Source: Streptomyces durmitorensis (lineage in GTDB: Bacteria > Actinomycetota > Actinomycetes > Streptomycetales > Streptomycetaceae). From it: a stretch of 64,000 bases of DNA. Location of the stretch: the NCBI RefSeq assembly GCF_023498005.1, contig NZ_CP097289.1:8618001-8682000 (forward strand). Direction: 5' to 3'. The position numbers and the translations under genes are program-made. Numbering within the stretch: position 1 is the stretch's first letter; every line of letters begins with the position of its first letter. Shown here piece after piece: positions 54,929 to 63,105 of the stretch. The notes below the pieces were generated by a model. The model saw only the letters and a list, made by a program, of their open reading frames with translations. It was not told the DNA's origin and did no database searches.

Positions 54929-55582
54929 TCAGACTCCGCTCACCAGCACCACCTCCAGAGTGCGCGGGCCGTGCACGCCCTCCACCCGGTCCAGTTCGAT
55001 GTCGCTGGTGGCGGACGGTCCCGAGATCCAGGTCAGCGGGCGGGCCGGATCGAGCCGTTCGAGTGCCTGCGGGACGGAGGAGACCACCTGGTCAGGGACC
55101 CGTACGACACAGATGTGGTGATCGGGGACCAGCGTGATGCGCCTGCGGCCCTGGTCGGGGCCGCCGTCCAGGACGATGGTGCCGGTCTCGGCGACGGCGA
55201 CCGCGCAGCCGGTCACGACGCTGTGGACCTCGTCGAGCTCGCGCGGCGTACTCGCGGCGCGGTCGTGGACGCGGGTCGCGTCGGCGGCCGCGAGCCAGGC
55301 CGGCGGAAGGCCGGGCGGCACGAGCACGGTCCGCGCGCCGCGTGCCGCGAGCAGCCGCATGAGCAGCTCCGGCAGTTCCTCGCCCGCGCAGCGGTGCACG
55401 AGCGCGCGGTAGTCGGCGAGATTCTCCGCGAGCAGGTCGACGGTCTGCTCGGTGGTGCGGTCGCCGTGCTCGCGGAGGTAGTCGCGGGGCACGGCCGTGT
55501 CGTGGGCGTCCTTCTCCTCGCCGTCGCGTACGTCCGCCAGTGCTCGCCGCACGCGGCCCAGGATCTGGTCCCTGCTGCTCAC
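54929..55582 (-). CDS. lutC: LutC, LUD-domain lactate-utilisation protein
   Basis: 217 residues from GTG 55582, overlapping the LutB stop (GTGA). A single LUD domain: SRDQILGRVRRALADV, then VAVAETGTIVLDGGPDQGRR and VPDHHICVVRVPDQVV near the C-terminus, as in LutC/YkgG. It is part of the cytoplasmic LutABC complex that oxidises L-lactate to pyruvate. Last gene of lutABC and downstream of the rhamnose genes on the same strand. Confidence 0.9.
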   Translation of the reverse strand: MSSRDQILGRVRRALADVRDGEEKDAHDTAVPRDYLREHGDRTTEQTVDLLAENLADYRALVHRCAGEELPELLMRLLAARGARTVLVPPGLPPAWLAAADATRVHDRAASTPRELDEVHSVVTGCAVAVAETGTIVLDGGPDQGRRRITLVPDHHICVVRVPDQVVSSVPQALERLDPARPLTWISGPSATSDIELDRVEGVHGPRTLEVVLVSGV

Positions 55583-57075
55583 TTCTTGTCGCCCTTCTCC
55601 GCCCGGCCGCCATTCGTACGTCGCCACCAGTCGCGGAACGGCTCCGCAGGCACCTTCGGCAGATCCCGCGTCGCGCTCCATGCCCGGCCGGGGCCCGGCA
55701 GCGTGCGCGGATGGAACCGCCGGGTCCCGGACGCCAGCCGCTGCCCGGCGCGCAGCGCCCCCGGACGGCCGAACGCCCAGCCCGCCGCGCGCATCGCCGC
55801 CCGCTCCGCGGCGTGCCCCTTCGCCGGCCGCAGCGTCACCCTCGTGCCGTGCCGTGTCACCTCGCCGCCCTGGACCACGCGCTCCCGCAGGTGGACGAGG
55901 ACTTCGGGGATGTCGATGGCCACCGGGCACACCTCGTAGCAGGCGCCGCAGAGCGACGACGCATACGGGAGCGAGGCGTCGATCTCGCTCTGGGTGCCGC
56001 GGAGTTGAGGGCTGAGGATCGCTCCGATGGGGCCGGGGTAGACCGAGCCGTACGCGTGGCCTCCGGCCCGTTCGTACACGGGACAGACGTTGAGACAGGC
56101 CGAGCAGCGGATGCAGCGCAGTGCCTGGCGGCCCACCTCGTCGGCGAGGGTGTCGGTGCGGCCGTTGTCCAGGAGCACGAGGTGGAAGGTGCTCGGTCCG
56201 TCCTCCTGGGACGGGCCCGTCCACATCGAGGTGTAGGGGTTCATCCGCTCCGCCGTCGAGGAGCGGGGGAGCGTCTGGAGGAAGACCTCCAGGTCCCGCC
56301 ACGTCGGCACGATCTTCTCGATGCCGACGACCGAGATCAGCGTCTCGGGGAGCGTGAGGCACATGCGGCCGTTGCCCTCGGACTCGACGACGACCATGGT
56401 GCCCGTCTCGGCGACCATGAAGTTCGCCCCCGATACGCCGACCTTGGCGCGCAGGAACTTCTCCCGGAGGTGGAGGCGGGCGGCCTCGGCGAGCTCGGCC
56501 GGCGTGTCGGTCAGCCCGTCCGGGGCCGGGCGGCCCCACTCGCTCATCTCGCGCGCGAAGATCTCGCGGATCTCGCCGCGGTTGCGGTGGATGGCGGGAA
56601 CGAGGATGTGCGAGGGGCGGTCCTTGCCGAGCTGCACGATGAGTTCGGCCAGGTCGGTCTCGTAGGCGTGGATGCCCTCGGCCTCCAGCGCTTCGTTGAG
56701 GCCGATCTCCTGCGTGGCCATCGACTTGACCTTGACCACCTCGGTCTCCCCGGTGGCCTTGACCAGCGCGGTCACGATGCGGTTCGCCTCGTCGGCGTCC
56801 GCGGCCCAGTGCACGGTCCCGCCCGCCGCCGTGACCGACTCCTCCAACTGGATCAGATGGCGGTCGAGATGGCGCAGTGTCTCGTCCTTGATCCGCTTGC
56901 CCGCCTCGCGGAGCTGGTCCCAGTCGTCCAGCTCGGCGACGGCACGGGCCCGTTTGTCGCGGATCGTGTGTGTGGCGTGCCGCAGATTGGCGCGCAGGGT
57001 CTTGTTGCCCACGGCCTCGCGGGCCGCCGTGGGGAAGGCGGGCATGCCTACGAATGTGCCGCTCGTGCCGCTCAT
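55579..57075 (-). CDS. lutB: LutB, iron-sulfur lactate-utilisation protein
   Basis: 498 residues from ATG 57075, overlapping the LutA stop (ATGA). N-terminal LUD domain with VAETGTMVVVESEGNGRMC. Two ferredoxin-like cysteine clusters follow: CIRCSACLNVCPVYE and CGACYEVCPVAIDIP. The C-terminal part is Arg/Pro-rich. LutB carries electrons in L-lactate oxidation. Its length agrees with family members. It sits between lutA and lutC with overlaps at both ends. Confidence 0.94.
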   Translation of the reverse strand: MSGTSGTFVGMPAFPTAAREAVGNKTLRANLRHATHTIRDKRARAVAELDDWDQLREAGKRIKDETLRHLDRHLIQLEESVTAAGGTVHWAADADEANRIVTALVKATGETEVVKVKSMATQEIGLNEALEAEGIHAYETDLAELIVQLGKDRPSHILVPAIHRNRGEIREIFAREMSEWGRPAPDGLTDTPAELAEAARLHLREKFLRAKVGVSGANFMVAETGTMVVVESEGNGRMCLTLPETLISVVGIEKIVPTWRDLEVFLQTLPRSSTAERMNPYTSMWTGPSQEDGPSTFHLVLLDNGRTDTLADEVGRQALRCIRCSACLNVCPVYERAGGHAYGSVYPGPIGAILSPQLRGTQSEIDASLPYASSLCGACYEVCPVAIDIPEVLVHLRERVVQGGEVTRHGTRVTLRPAKGHAAERAAMRAAGWAFGRPGALRAGQRLASGTRRFHPRTLPGPGRAWSATRDLPKVPAEPFRDWWRRTNGGRAEKGDKK

Positions 57076-57833
57076 GACAGGGGGTCCTCTTCCGTGCTCG
57101 CCAGGATCTCCGCGATGTGGACCGGGCGTACTCCGCTCTTGAGACGGGTCAGCGTGCCCCCGATGTGCATCAGGCAGGAGTTGTCCGCCGCGCAGAGCGT
57201 GTCGGCGCCCGTCGACTCGGCGTTGCGCACCTTGTCCGTGCCCATCGCCGAGGAGACATCGGAGTTCTTCATCGCGAAGGTGCCGCCGAAACCGCAGCAC
57301 TCGTCCGCGCCCGGGAGCGCGCGCAGCTCAAGGCCCTTGACCGCCTGGAGCAGCCGCGTGGGACGGTCGCCGAGGCCGAGGCTGCGCAGGCCGTGGCAGG
57401 TCGGGTGGTACGTCACCGTGTGCGGGTAGTACGCCCCGACGTCCGTCACACCGAGGATGTCCACCAGGAACTCGGTGAGTTCATAGGTCTTGGGAACGAC
57501 GGGAGCCAGCGTGGTCGCCAGGCCGTCGCCCCGGCCCTCGGAGCGAGCCCGTTCTCCCATACGGGGGTACAGCTCACGGACCATCGCGCCGCACGAGCCG
57601 GAAGGCGTCACGATGGCGTCGTACTCGTCCGAGCCGAATACATCGGAGAAATGACGGGCGAGCGGCTCTGCCTGGTGGCGGTAACCCGTGTTGTAGTGCG
57701 CCTGCCCGCAGCAGGTCTGCGCCATCGGGAAGTCGACGTCAACTCCTAGCCTGGTCAGCAGTTTCACCACCGCGCGGCCTGTGTCGGGATAGAGCGTGTC
57801 GTTGACACAGGTCAGGAACAGAGCGACACGCAT
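57072..57833 (-). CDS. lutA: LutA, CCG-domain lactate-utilisation protein
   Basis: 253 residues from ATG 57833 (GGAGGA 7 nt upstream). Two CCG cysteine motifs of heterodisulfide-reductase type: QTCCGQAHYNTGY and DECCGFGGTFAMK, plus PSGSCGAMV. These bind iron-sulfur clusters. With LutB and LutC it converts L-lactate to pyruvate, consistent with the lactate made by upstream rhamnose degradation. First gene of lutABC. The open frame extends upstream through the 57905-57964 repeats, but that is not the start. Confidence 0.93.
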   Translation of the reverse strand: MRVALFLTCVNDTLYPDTGRAVVKLLTRLGVDVDFPMAQTCCGQAHYNTGYRHQAEPLARHFSDVFGSDEYDAIVTPSGSCGAMVRELYPRMGERARSEGRGDGLATTLAPVVPKTYELTEFLVDILGVTDVGAYYPHTVTYHPTCHGLRSLGLGDRPTRLLQAVKGLELRALPGADECCGFGGTFAMKNSDVSSAMGTDKVRNAESTGADTLCAADNSCLMHIGGTLTRLKSGVRPVHIAEILASTEEDPLS

Positions 57834-57904
57834 CGCGGGTTCCTCCTCGTCGATCATCGGATGGGTGCAGCGTATGCGCTGCGCGCGCTTTGCGGGAGTC
57901 ATGG

Positions 57905-57964
57905 TGCGGGGACGCGTAATGCGAGGATGCGTAACGCGGGGATGCGTCATGCCGGGACGCGTCG
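57905..57964. repeat. 15-bp tandem repeat x4 at rhaB 3' end
   Basis: Four imperfect copies of TGCGGGGACGCGTAA (57905-57919, 57920-57934, 57935-57949, 57950-57964) run from the rhaB/lutA gap into the rhaB stop region at 57947. It may have arisen by slippage; copy number could vary between strains. Confidence 0.75.
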
Positions 57965-59434
57965 CGACGCCTCCTCCCATGCCGCCCGGCGTGCCGGGTC
58001 GGTGGTCGGCTCGTAGCGAGTCAGCTGCTGGGTGCGGGCCAGCAGGGCGCGCATGGCCTGGCGGTCGTCTCCCACCAGGCCGTGCGCTCGTGCCTGCACG
58101 AGTACGTTGCCCAGCGCGGCCGCCTCCGCCGGGCCCGCGACGACGGGCAGCCCGCAGGCGTCCGCGGTCAGTTGGCACAGGAGGGCGTTGCGGGCGCCGC
58201 CGCCGACTATGTGGATGACGTCCACGGCCCGGTCCGCGAGGCGTTGGGCGTCCTCGATGGCGCGGCGGTGGGCCAGGGCAAGGGAGTCGAGAATGCAGCG
58301 CGTCGTCTCGGCGGGGGTGCGGGGGGCGGGCTGGCCCGTGGCCTCGCAGGCCTGGGCGATGCGGTGCGGCATGTTGCCGGGGGCCAGGAAGGCGGGGTCT
58401 GCCGCGTCGACGAGGGAGCGGAGGACGGGGGCGTGGGCCGCCTCGCGCAGGAGCGCTTCCAGGTCGGGGGCGCCGGTGGACACCTCCCAGGTGCGCAGGC
58501 ACTCCTGGAGCAGCCACAGGCCCATGATGTTGCGCAGGTAGCGGACCGTGCCGTCGATGCCGAGTTCGTTGGTGAAGTTGGCCTCGCGGCTCTCCTCCGT
58601 GCGGATGGGGGCCGTCAGCTCCAGGCCTGCCAGCGACCAGGTGCCGGTGCAGATGTAGGCGAAGTTCTCGGTGGTGGCCGGGACGGCGGCCACCGCTGAC
58701 GCTGTGTCGTGCGAGGCGACCGTCGTGACGGGGGTGGGTGTGGTCAGGCCGGCTTCGTCCAGGACGTGCGGGAGTAGTTGGCCCGCGGGGTCGCCTGGGT
58801 GCCGCAGGGGAGGGAACAGGCTGAGGTCGATGCCGAGGCGTGTGACCACGTCGTGGGACCAGGTGTTTGTGGCGGGGTCCATGAGCTGTGTGGTGGAGGC
58901 GTTGGTCAGCTCTGTGCCGAGTTCGCCTGTCAGCCAGTACGTCAGGAGGTCCGGGATCAGCAATGCGTGCCTGGCGGCTTGTAGTTGGGCTGTTCCTTGG
59001 GCGGCCATGAGTTGGTAGAGGGTGTTGAAGGGGGCGTACTGGATTCCTGTCGCGGCGTAGAGCTCGGTGGGCGGGACTGTTGTCCAGGCCTTGGCTGCGA
59101 TGCCTTCGGTGCGGGTGTCCCGGTAGTGGACGGGGTTGCCCAGGAGGACTCCGTCGGCGTCGAGCAGGCCGTAGTCCACTGCCCAGCCGTCGATGCCGAT
59201 GGAGGTGAGGGGGACGGAGCCTGAACCTGCGGCGCGGAGGCCGTCCATGACTCCGGCGTAGAGGGACAGGATGTCCCAGTGCAGGGTGCCGGCGGTGCGG
59301 ACCGGGCGGTTGGGGAAGCGGTGTGCTTCCTGGAGGGTGAGGGTGTCGGGGCCTGTCCGGGCCACCATGACGCGTCCGCTGGAGGCGCCCAGGTCGATCG
59401 CGGCGAAGCGGTGGTGTGAGCGGGGGTTGGTCAT
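57947..59434 (-). CDS. rhaB: L-rhamnulokinase
   Basis: 495 residues. FGGY-kinase fold: phosphate loop AAIDLGASSGRVMVA, GIDGWAVDYGLLD, CTGTWSLAGLEL and a C-terminal VGGGARNALLCQLTADACG. It matches RhaB rather than other FGGY kinases by the GWAVDYGLLD region. It phosphorylates L-rhamnulose with ATP to L-rhamnulose 1-phosphate. It is separated by 423 bp from the aldolase gene and lies upstream of lutABC on the same strand. Confidence 0.92.
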   Translation of the reverse strand: MTNPRSHHRFAAIDLGASSGRVMVARTGPDTLTLQEAHRFPNRPVRTAGTLHWDILSLYAGVMDGLRAAGSGSVPLTSIGIDGWAVDYGLLDADGVLLGNPVHYRDTRTEGIAAKAWTTVPPTELYAATGIQYAPFNTLYQLMAAQGTAQLQAARHALLIPDLLTYWLTGELGTELTNASTTQLMDPATNTWSHDVVTRLGIDLSLFPPLRHPGDPAGQLLPHVLDEAGLTTPTPVTTVASHDTASAVAAVPATTENFAYICTGTWSLAGLELTAPIRTEESREANFTNELGIDGTVRYLRNIMGLWLLQECLRTWEVSTGAPDLEALLREAAHAPVLRSLVDAADPAFLAPGNMPHRIAQACEATGQPAPRTPAETTRCILDSLALAHRRAIEDAQRLADRAVDVIHIVGGGARNALLCQLTADACGLPVVAGPAEAAALGNVLVQARAHGLVGDDRQAMRALLARTQQLTRYEPTTDPARRAAWEEASRRVPA

Positions 59435-59857
59435 GGTGGCTCGCAGGGTTGCAGGTCGGGTGTGGGTGTGGGTGCGAGTTGCGCTTGTGCGTGCGTGCGG
59501 GCGGTGCGGTGCGGGTGGTCGGGGGTCGCGTGGTGCTCTTTGGGGCGGGGCCGCGCCGGTATGTCCGTCCTCGCTATCGTCCGGTGGCCGCCGGGCCGCT
59601 TCGGCTCCGGAGCGCCGGGAACCGTGCTCCGGGCGGACATACCGGCACGTCCCCTCACGTGCGCTCCCGACTGCGGGTGCGCGGGGGCTGCTGTCCCGCT
59701 TGTCCGCCTGCTGGGCCGCTACGGGGCAATCGGTGGGTGGGAGGGGAAGCTTGTTCGTGCAGAGGTGGATGCGAGGTTCCGGGACGGAAGGCCTCTCGGG
59801 TGGATCAGGCGCTGCCCTCCGGTCGCGTGCGGGCCGGTGGCCGGAGGGTGCTGTCGG
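59435..59857. repeat. 423-bp gene-free gap with a 13-bp perfect inverted repeat
   Basis: The gap between rhaB and the aldolase gene holds GCCGGTATGTCCG (59555-59567) and its exact reverse complement (59634-59646), enclosing 66 bp of GC-rich, itself palindromic sequence (CTCCGGAG at about 59605-59612). A GT-rich stretch (59459-59500) lies beside rhaB. I see no convincing gene; a 75-residue reading frame here is Pro/Arg-rich. It could be a repetitive intergenic element, or a processing or termination site inside the operon. Confidence 0.6.
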
Positions 59858-61906
59858 CTACCTGAGGAACGCCGCTGCGACGCCCGCGTCCACGGGTATG
59901 TGGAGGCCTGTCGTGTGGGACAGGTCGCCCGCCGTCAGGGCGAAGACCGCGTTGGCCACATGCTCGGGGAGCACCTCGCGCTTGAGGAGGGTCCGTTGGG
60001 CGTAGAACGCGCCCAGGTTCTCCTCCTCGATTCCGTACGTCGCCGCACGCTGCGCGCCCCAGCCGCCCGCGAAGATCCCCGAGCCGCGGACCACTCCGTC
60101 CGGGTTGATGCCGTTCACGCGTATGCCGAACTCGCCCAGCTCGGCCGCGAGGAGGCGGACCTGGTGGGCCTGGTCCGCCTTGGTGGCGGAGTACGCGATG
60201 TTGTTCGGGCCGGCGAAGACCGCGTTCTTCGACGTGATGTAGATGATGTCGCCGCCCAGGGCCTGGTCTCGCATGACGCGGGCCGCCTCGCGGGCGACGA
60301 GGAAGGAGCCGCGGGCCATGATGTCGTGCTGCAGGTCCCAGTCGCGGGCCGTGGTGTCGAGCAGGGGCTTGGAGATGGAGATGCCCGCGTTGTTCACGAC
60401 CAGGTCGACCCCGCCGAAAGCGAGTGCCGCGGCGGTGAAGGCGTCGGTGATCTGCTCTTCGGACGTGACGTCCATGGGGATGGCGATCGCCTTGTCCGGG
60501 CCGCCCAACTCGTCCGCCACGGCTGCGGCGTTCTCCGCGTTGAGGTCCGCCACCGCGACGCAGGCACCCTCCGCCACCAGGCGGTGCGCGATCGCCTTGC
60601 CGATGCCGCTGCCCGCGCCGGTCACCAGGGCGACGCGGGTGGCCAGGGGCTTGGGGCGGGGGAGGCGCTGGAGCTTGGCCTCTTCCAGTGGCCAGTACTC
60701 GATGCGGAACTTCTCCGATTCGTCGATCGGGGCGTACGTGGAGACGGCCTCGGCGCCGCGCATCACGTTGATGGCGTTCACATAGAACTCACCTGCCACG
60801 CGTGCTGTCTGCTTGTCCTTGCCGAAGGAGAACATTCCTACGCCCGGGACGAGGACGATGGCCGGGTCGGCGCCGCGCATCGCGGGAGAGGTCGGGTCGG
60901 CGTGGCGGGTGTAGTAGGCCGCGTACTCCTCTCGGTACGCGGAGTGGAGCTCCTTGAGGCGGGCGATGGCCTCCGCGAGTGGTGCGGTGGGCGGGAGGTC
61001 CAGGACCAATGGCCTGATCTTCGTGCGCAGGAAGTGGTCCGGGCAGGAGGTGCCCAGGGCCGCCAGGCGCGGGTGTTCCGTGCTTGACAGGAAGTCAAGG
61101 ACGGTGTCCGTGTCGGTGAAGTGGCCGATCTGGGGGCGGTCCTGCGAGGCCAGGGAGCGGATGTGCGGGGCCAGCTCCGCCGCGCGGTCGCGGCGTGCCG
61201 GGGTGGGGAGCGGGGCGTAACCGTCCAGGTGCTTGCCGAAGGGGGCGGGCTTGCCGCGTTCGGTGAGGAATGCCTCCGCCGTGCGGATCATGTGCAGCGA
61301 GTTGCGCTCGCACTCGTCCGCCGTGGCGCCCCAGGCCGTGATGCCGTGGCCGCCCAGGACGCAGCCGATGGCGTCCGGGTTGGCCTCTTTCACCGCCGCG
61401 ATGTCCAGGCCCAGTTGGAAGCCGGGGCGGCGCCAGGGCACCCAGGCGACCGTGGAGCCGAAGCACTCGGCCGTCAGCTTCTCGCCGTCCGTCGCGCAGG
61501 CCAGGGCGATGCCTGAGTCCGGGTGGAGGTGGTCCACGTGCGGTGCGTCCACCAGGGCGTGCATGGCCGTGTCGATGGAAGGGGCCGCGCCGCCCTTGCC
61601 GTGCAGGCAGTAGTCGAAGGCGGCGACCATCTCGTCCTCGTGATCCGCGCCCCCGTACACCTCCTTGAGGGCGTGGAGGCGGTCCAGGCGCAGGACCGCC
61701 AGGCCCTCCTCGGTGAGGGTGCCCAGGTCGCCGCCCGAGCCCTTGACCCACATCAGGTCCGTGTCCGCGCCGGTGACCGGGTCGGGGGCCGTGCCCTTCG
61801 CCGATGCGTTGCCGCCCGCGTAGTTCGTGTTGCGCGGGTCGGCGCCCAAGCGGTGGGCGCGGTCCAGAAGTTCCTTGATCCGTGCGTGCTGTGTCATGTC
61901 GCTCAT
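59858..61906 (-). CDS. Bifunctional rhamnulose-1-phosphate aldolase / lactaldehyde dehydrogenase (RhaEW-type)
   Basis: 682 residues from ATG 61906, overlapping the rhaI stop (ATGA). Class-II aldolase domain (about 1-410): NTNYAGGNASAKG, HLHPDSGIALACA (metal His) and GHGITAWGATADEC. SDR domain (about 430-680): TGAGSGIGKAIAHRL, NNAGISIS, and catalytic YSATK. The fusion matches bacterial RhaEW, which cleaves L-rhamnulose 1-phosphate to DHAP and L-lactaldehyde and then oxidises the lactaldehyde to L-lactate with NAD+. The lactate is the substrate of the LutABC genes downstream. Confidence 0.93.
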   Translation of the reverse strand: MSDMTQHARIKELLDRAHRLGADPRNTNYAGGNASAKGTAPDPVTGADTDLMWVKGSGGDLGTLTEEGLAVLRLDRLHALKEVYGGADHEDEMVAAFDYCLHGKGGAAPSIDTAMHALVDAPHVDHLHPDSGIALACATDGEKLTAECFGSTVAWVPWRRPGFQLGLDIAAVKEANPDAIGCVLGGHGITAWGATADECERNSLHMIRTAEAFLTERGKPAPFGKHLDGYAPLPTPARRDRAAELAPHIRSLASQDRPQIGHFTDTDTVLDFLSSTEHPRLAALGTSCPDHFLRTKIRPLVLDLPPTAPLAEAIARLKELHSAYREEYAAYYTRHADPTSPAMRGADPAIVLVPGVGMFSFGKDKQTARVAGEFYVNAINVMRGAEAVSTYAPIDESEKFRIEYWPLEEAKLQRLPRPKPLATRVALVTGAGSGIGKAIAHRLVAEGACVAVADLNAENAAAVADELGGPDKAIAIPMDVTSEEQITDAFTAAALAFGGVDLVVNNAGISISKPLLDTTARDWDLQHDIMARGSFLVAREAARVMRDQALGGDIIYITSKNAVFAGPNNIAYSATKADQAHQVRLLAAELGEFGIRVNGINPDGVVRGSGIFAGGWGAQRAATYGIEEENLGAFYAQRTLLKREVLPEHVANAVFALTAGDLSHTTGLHIPVDAGVAAAFLR

Positions 61907-63072
61907 GCCCCCCATCCGGCCTGCTCGCCGCCCACGCGGTCCTTGACGATCTGCTCCTGCCAGCCTGACTGCTGATAGGCCCTCATGGGATCCGGGTCCA
62001 GCCCCGAGTCCTCCCTGACTTCTGCCAGTAGGGGACGGACGTCCGTGTTGTAGGCGTCCATCAGGACCGCGTTGGAGGCCAGGACATCGCCGGTCCGCTG
62101 GGCCTCGGCCAGCGCGTCGGCGTCGACGAGGAGTGCTTTCGCCGTGGCCTCCTGCACGTTCATCACCGAGCGGATGATCGCGGGGATCTTCGCCTCGATG
62201 TTGTGGCACTGGTCGAGCATGAACGCGATGTCGGAGGTCAGGCCCCCGCCGCGGACGACCTCGTACATGATCCGGAAGAGCTGGAAGGGGTCCGCGGCGC
62301 CCGCCATCAGGTCGTCGTCGGCGTAGAAGCGCGAGTTGAAGTCGAAAGCGCCGAGGCGGCCCTCGCGCAGGAGCGTGGCGACGATGAACTCGATGTTGGT
62401 GCCCGGGGCGTGGTGGCCGGTGTCGACGACGACCTGGGCCTTGGGCCCGAGCTTCAGGCAGTGCGCGTACGCCGTGCCCCAGTCCGGGATGTCCGTCGCG
62501 TAGAAGGCCGGCTCGAAGAGCTTGTACTCGATGAGCATGCGCTGGTCGTCGCCGAGGCGGTCGTAGGTGGTGCGCAGGGCCTCCGAGAGGCGGTCCTGGC
62601 GGGTGCGGATGTCGTCCTGGCCCGGGTAGTTGATGCCGTCGGAGAACCACAGCTTCAGGTCGCGTGAACCCGTCGCGTCCATGATGTCGACGCACTCCAG
62701 GAGGTGGTCGAGCGCCTTGCGCCGGACCGCCGGGTCCGGGTTGGTGACCGAGCCGAGCTTGTAGTCGTCGTCCTGGAAGACGTTGGCGTTGATCGCGCCG
62801 AGCGTCACACCGCGTTCGCTGGCGTACTCCGCGAGCGCCGCGTAGTCGTCGACCTTGTCCCAGGGGATGTGCAGGGCCACCCTGGGCGCCACGCCCGTGT
62901 GGGCGTGCACCCGGGCGGCGTCGTCCAGCTTCTCCCGGGTCGTGCGGGGGACACCTGGCTGCGCGAAGACCTTGAAGCGCGTACCGGAGTTGCCGTACGC
63001 CCAGGACGGGGTCTCCAGGGCCTGGGTGGTGAGTGCCGCTTTCACGGCGTCCTTGCTGGTTCCGGCGGTCAT
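61903..63072 (-). CDS. rhaI: L-rhamnose isomerase
   Basis: 389 residues. TIM-barrel sugar isomerase of the RhaI/actinobacterial type: metal-ligand segments EYKLFEPAFYATDIPDWG, DTGHHAPGTNIEFIV and FDFNSRFYADDDLM. It converts L-rhamnose to L-rhamnulose. It is followed by the aldolase/dehydrogenase fusion in an overlapping operon and preceded, 33 bp away, by the GH78 gene. The length fits the family. Confidence 0.93.
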   Translation of the reverse strand: MTAGTSKDAVKAALTTQALETPSWAYGNSGTRFKVFAQPGVPRTTREKLDDAARVHAHTGVAPRVALHIPWDKVDDYAALAEYASERGVTLGAINANVFQDDDYKLGSVTNPDPAVRRKALDHLLECVDIMDATGSRDLKLWFSDGINYPGQDDIRTRQDRLSEALRTTYDRLGDDQRMLIEYKLFEPAFYATDIPDWGTAYAHCLKLGPKAQVVVDTGHHAPGTNIEFIVATLLREGRLGAFDFNSRFYADDDLMAGAADPFQLFRIMYEVVRGGGLTSDIAFMLDQCHNIEAKIPAIIRSVMNVQEATAKALLVDADALAEAQRTGDVLASNAVLMDAYNTDVRPLLAEVREDSGLDPDPMRAYQQSGWQEQIVKDRVGGEQAGWGA

Positions 63073-63105
63073 CGCGCAGCCTTCCGAAAGAGCGGTCGAG
63101 GTGGG

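Noticed and set aside
59431..59658. A 75-residue minus-strand reading frame in the rhaB upstream gap
   Set aside because: It is Pro/Arg/Ala-rich, contains one arm of the inverted repeat, has no ribosome-binding site and no recognisable family.
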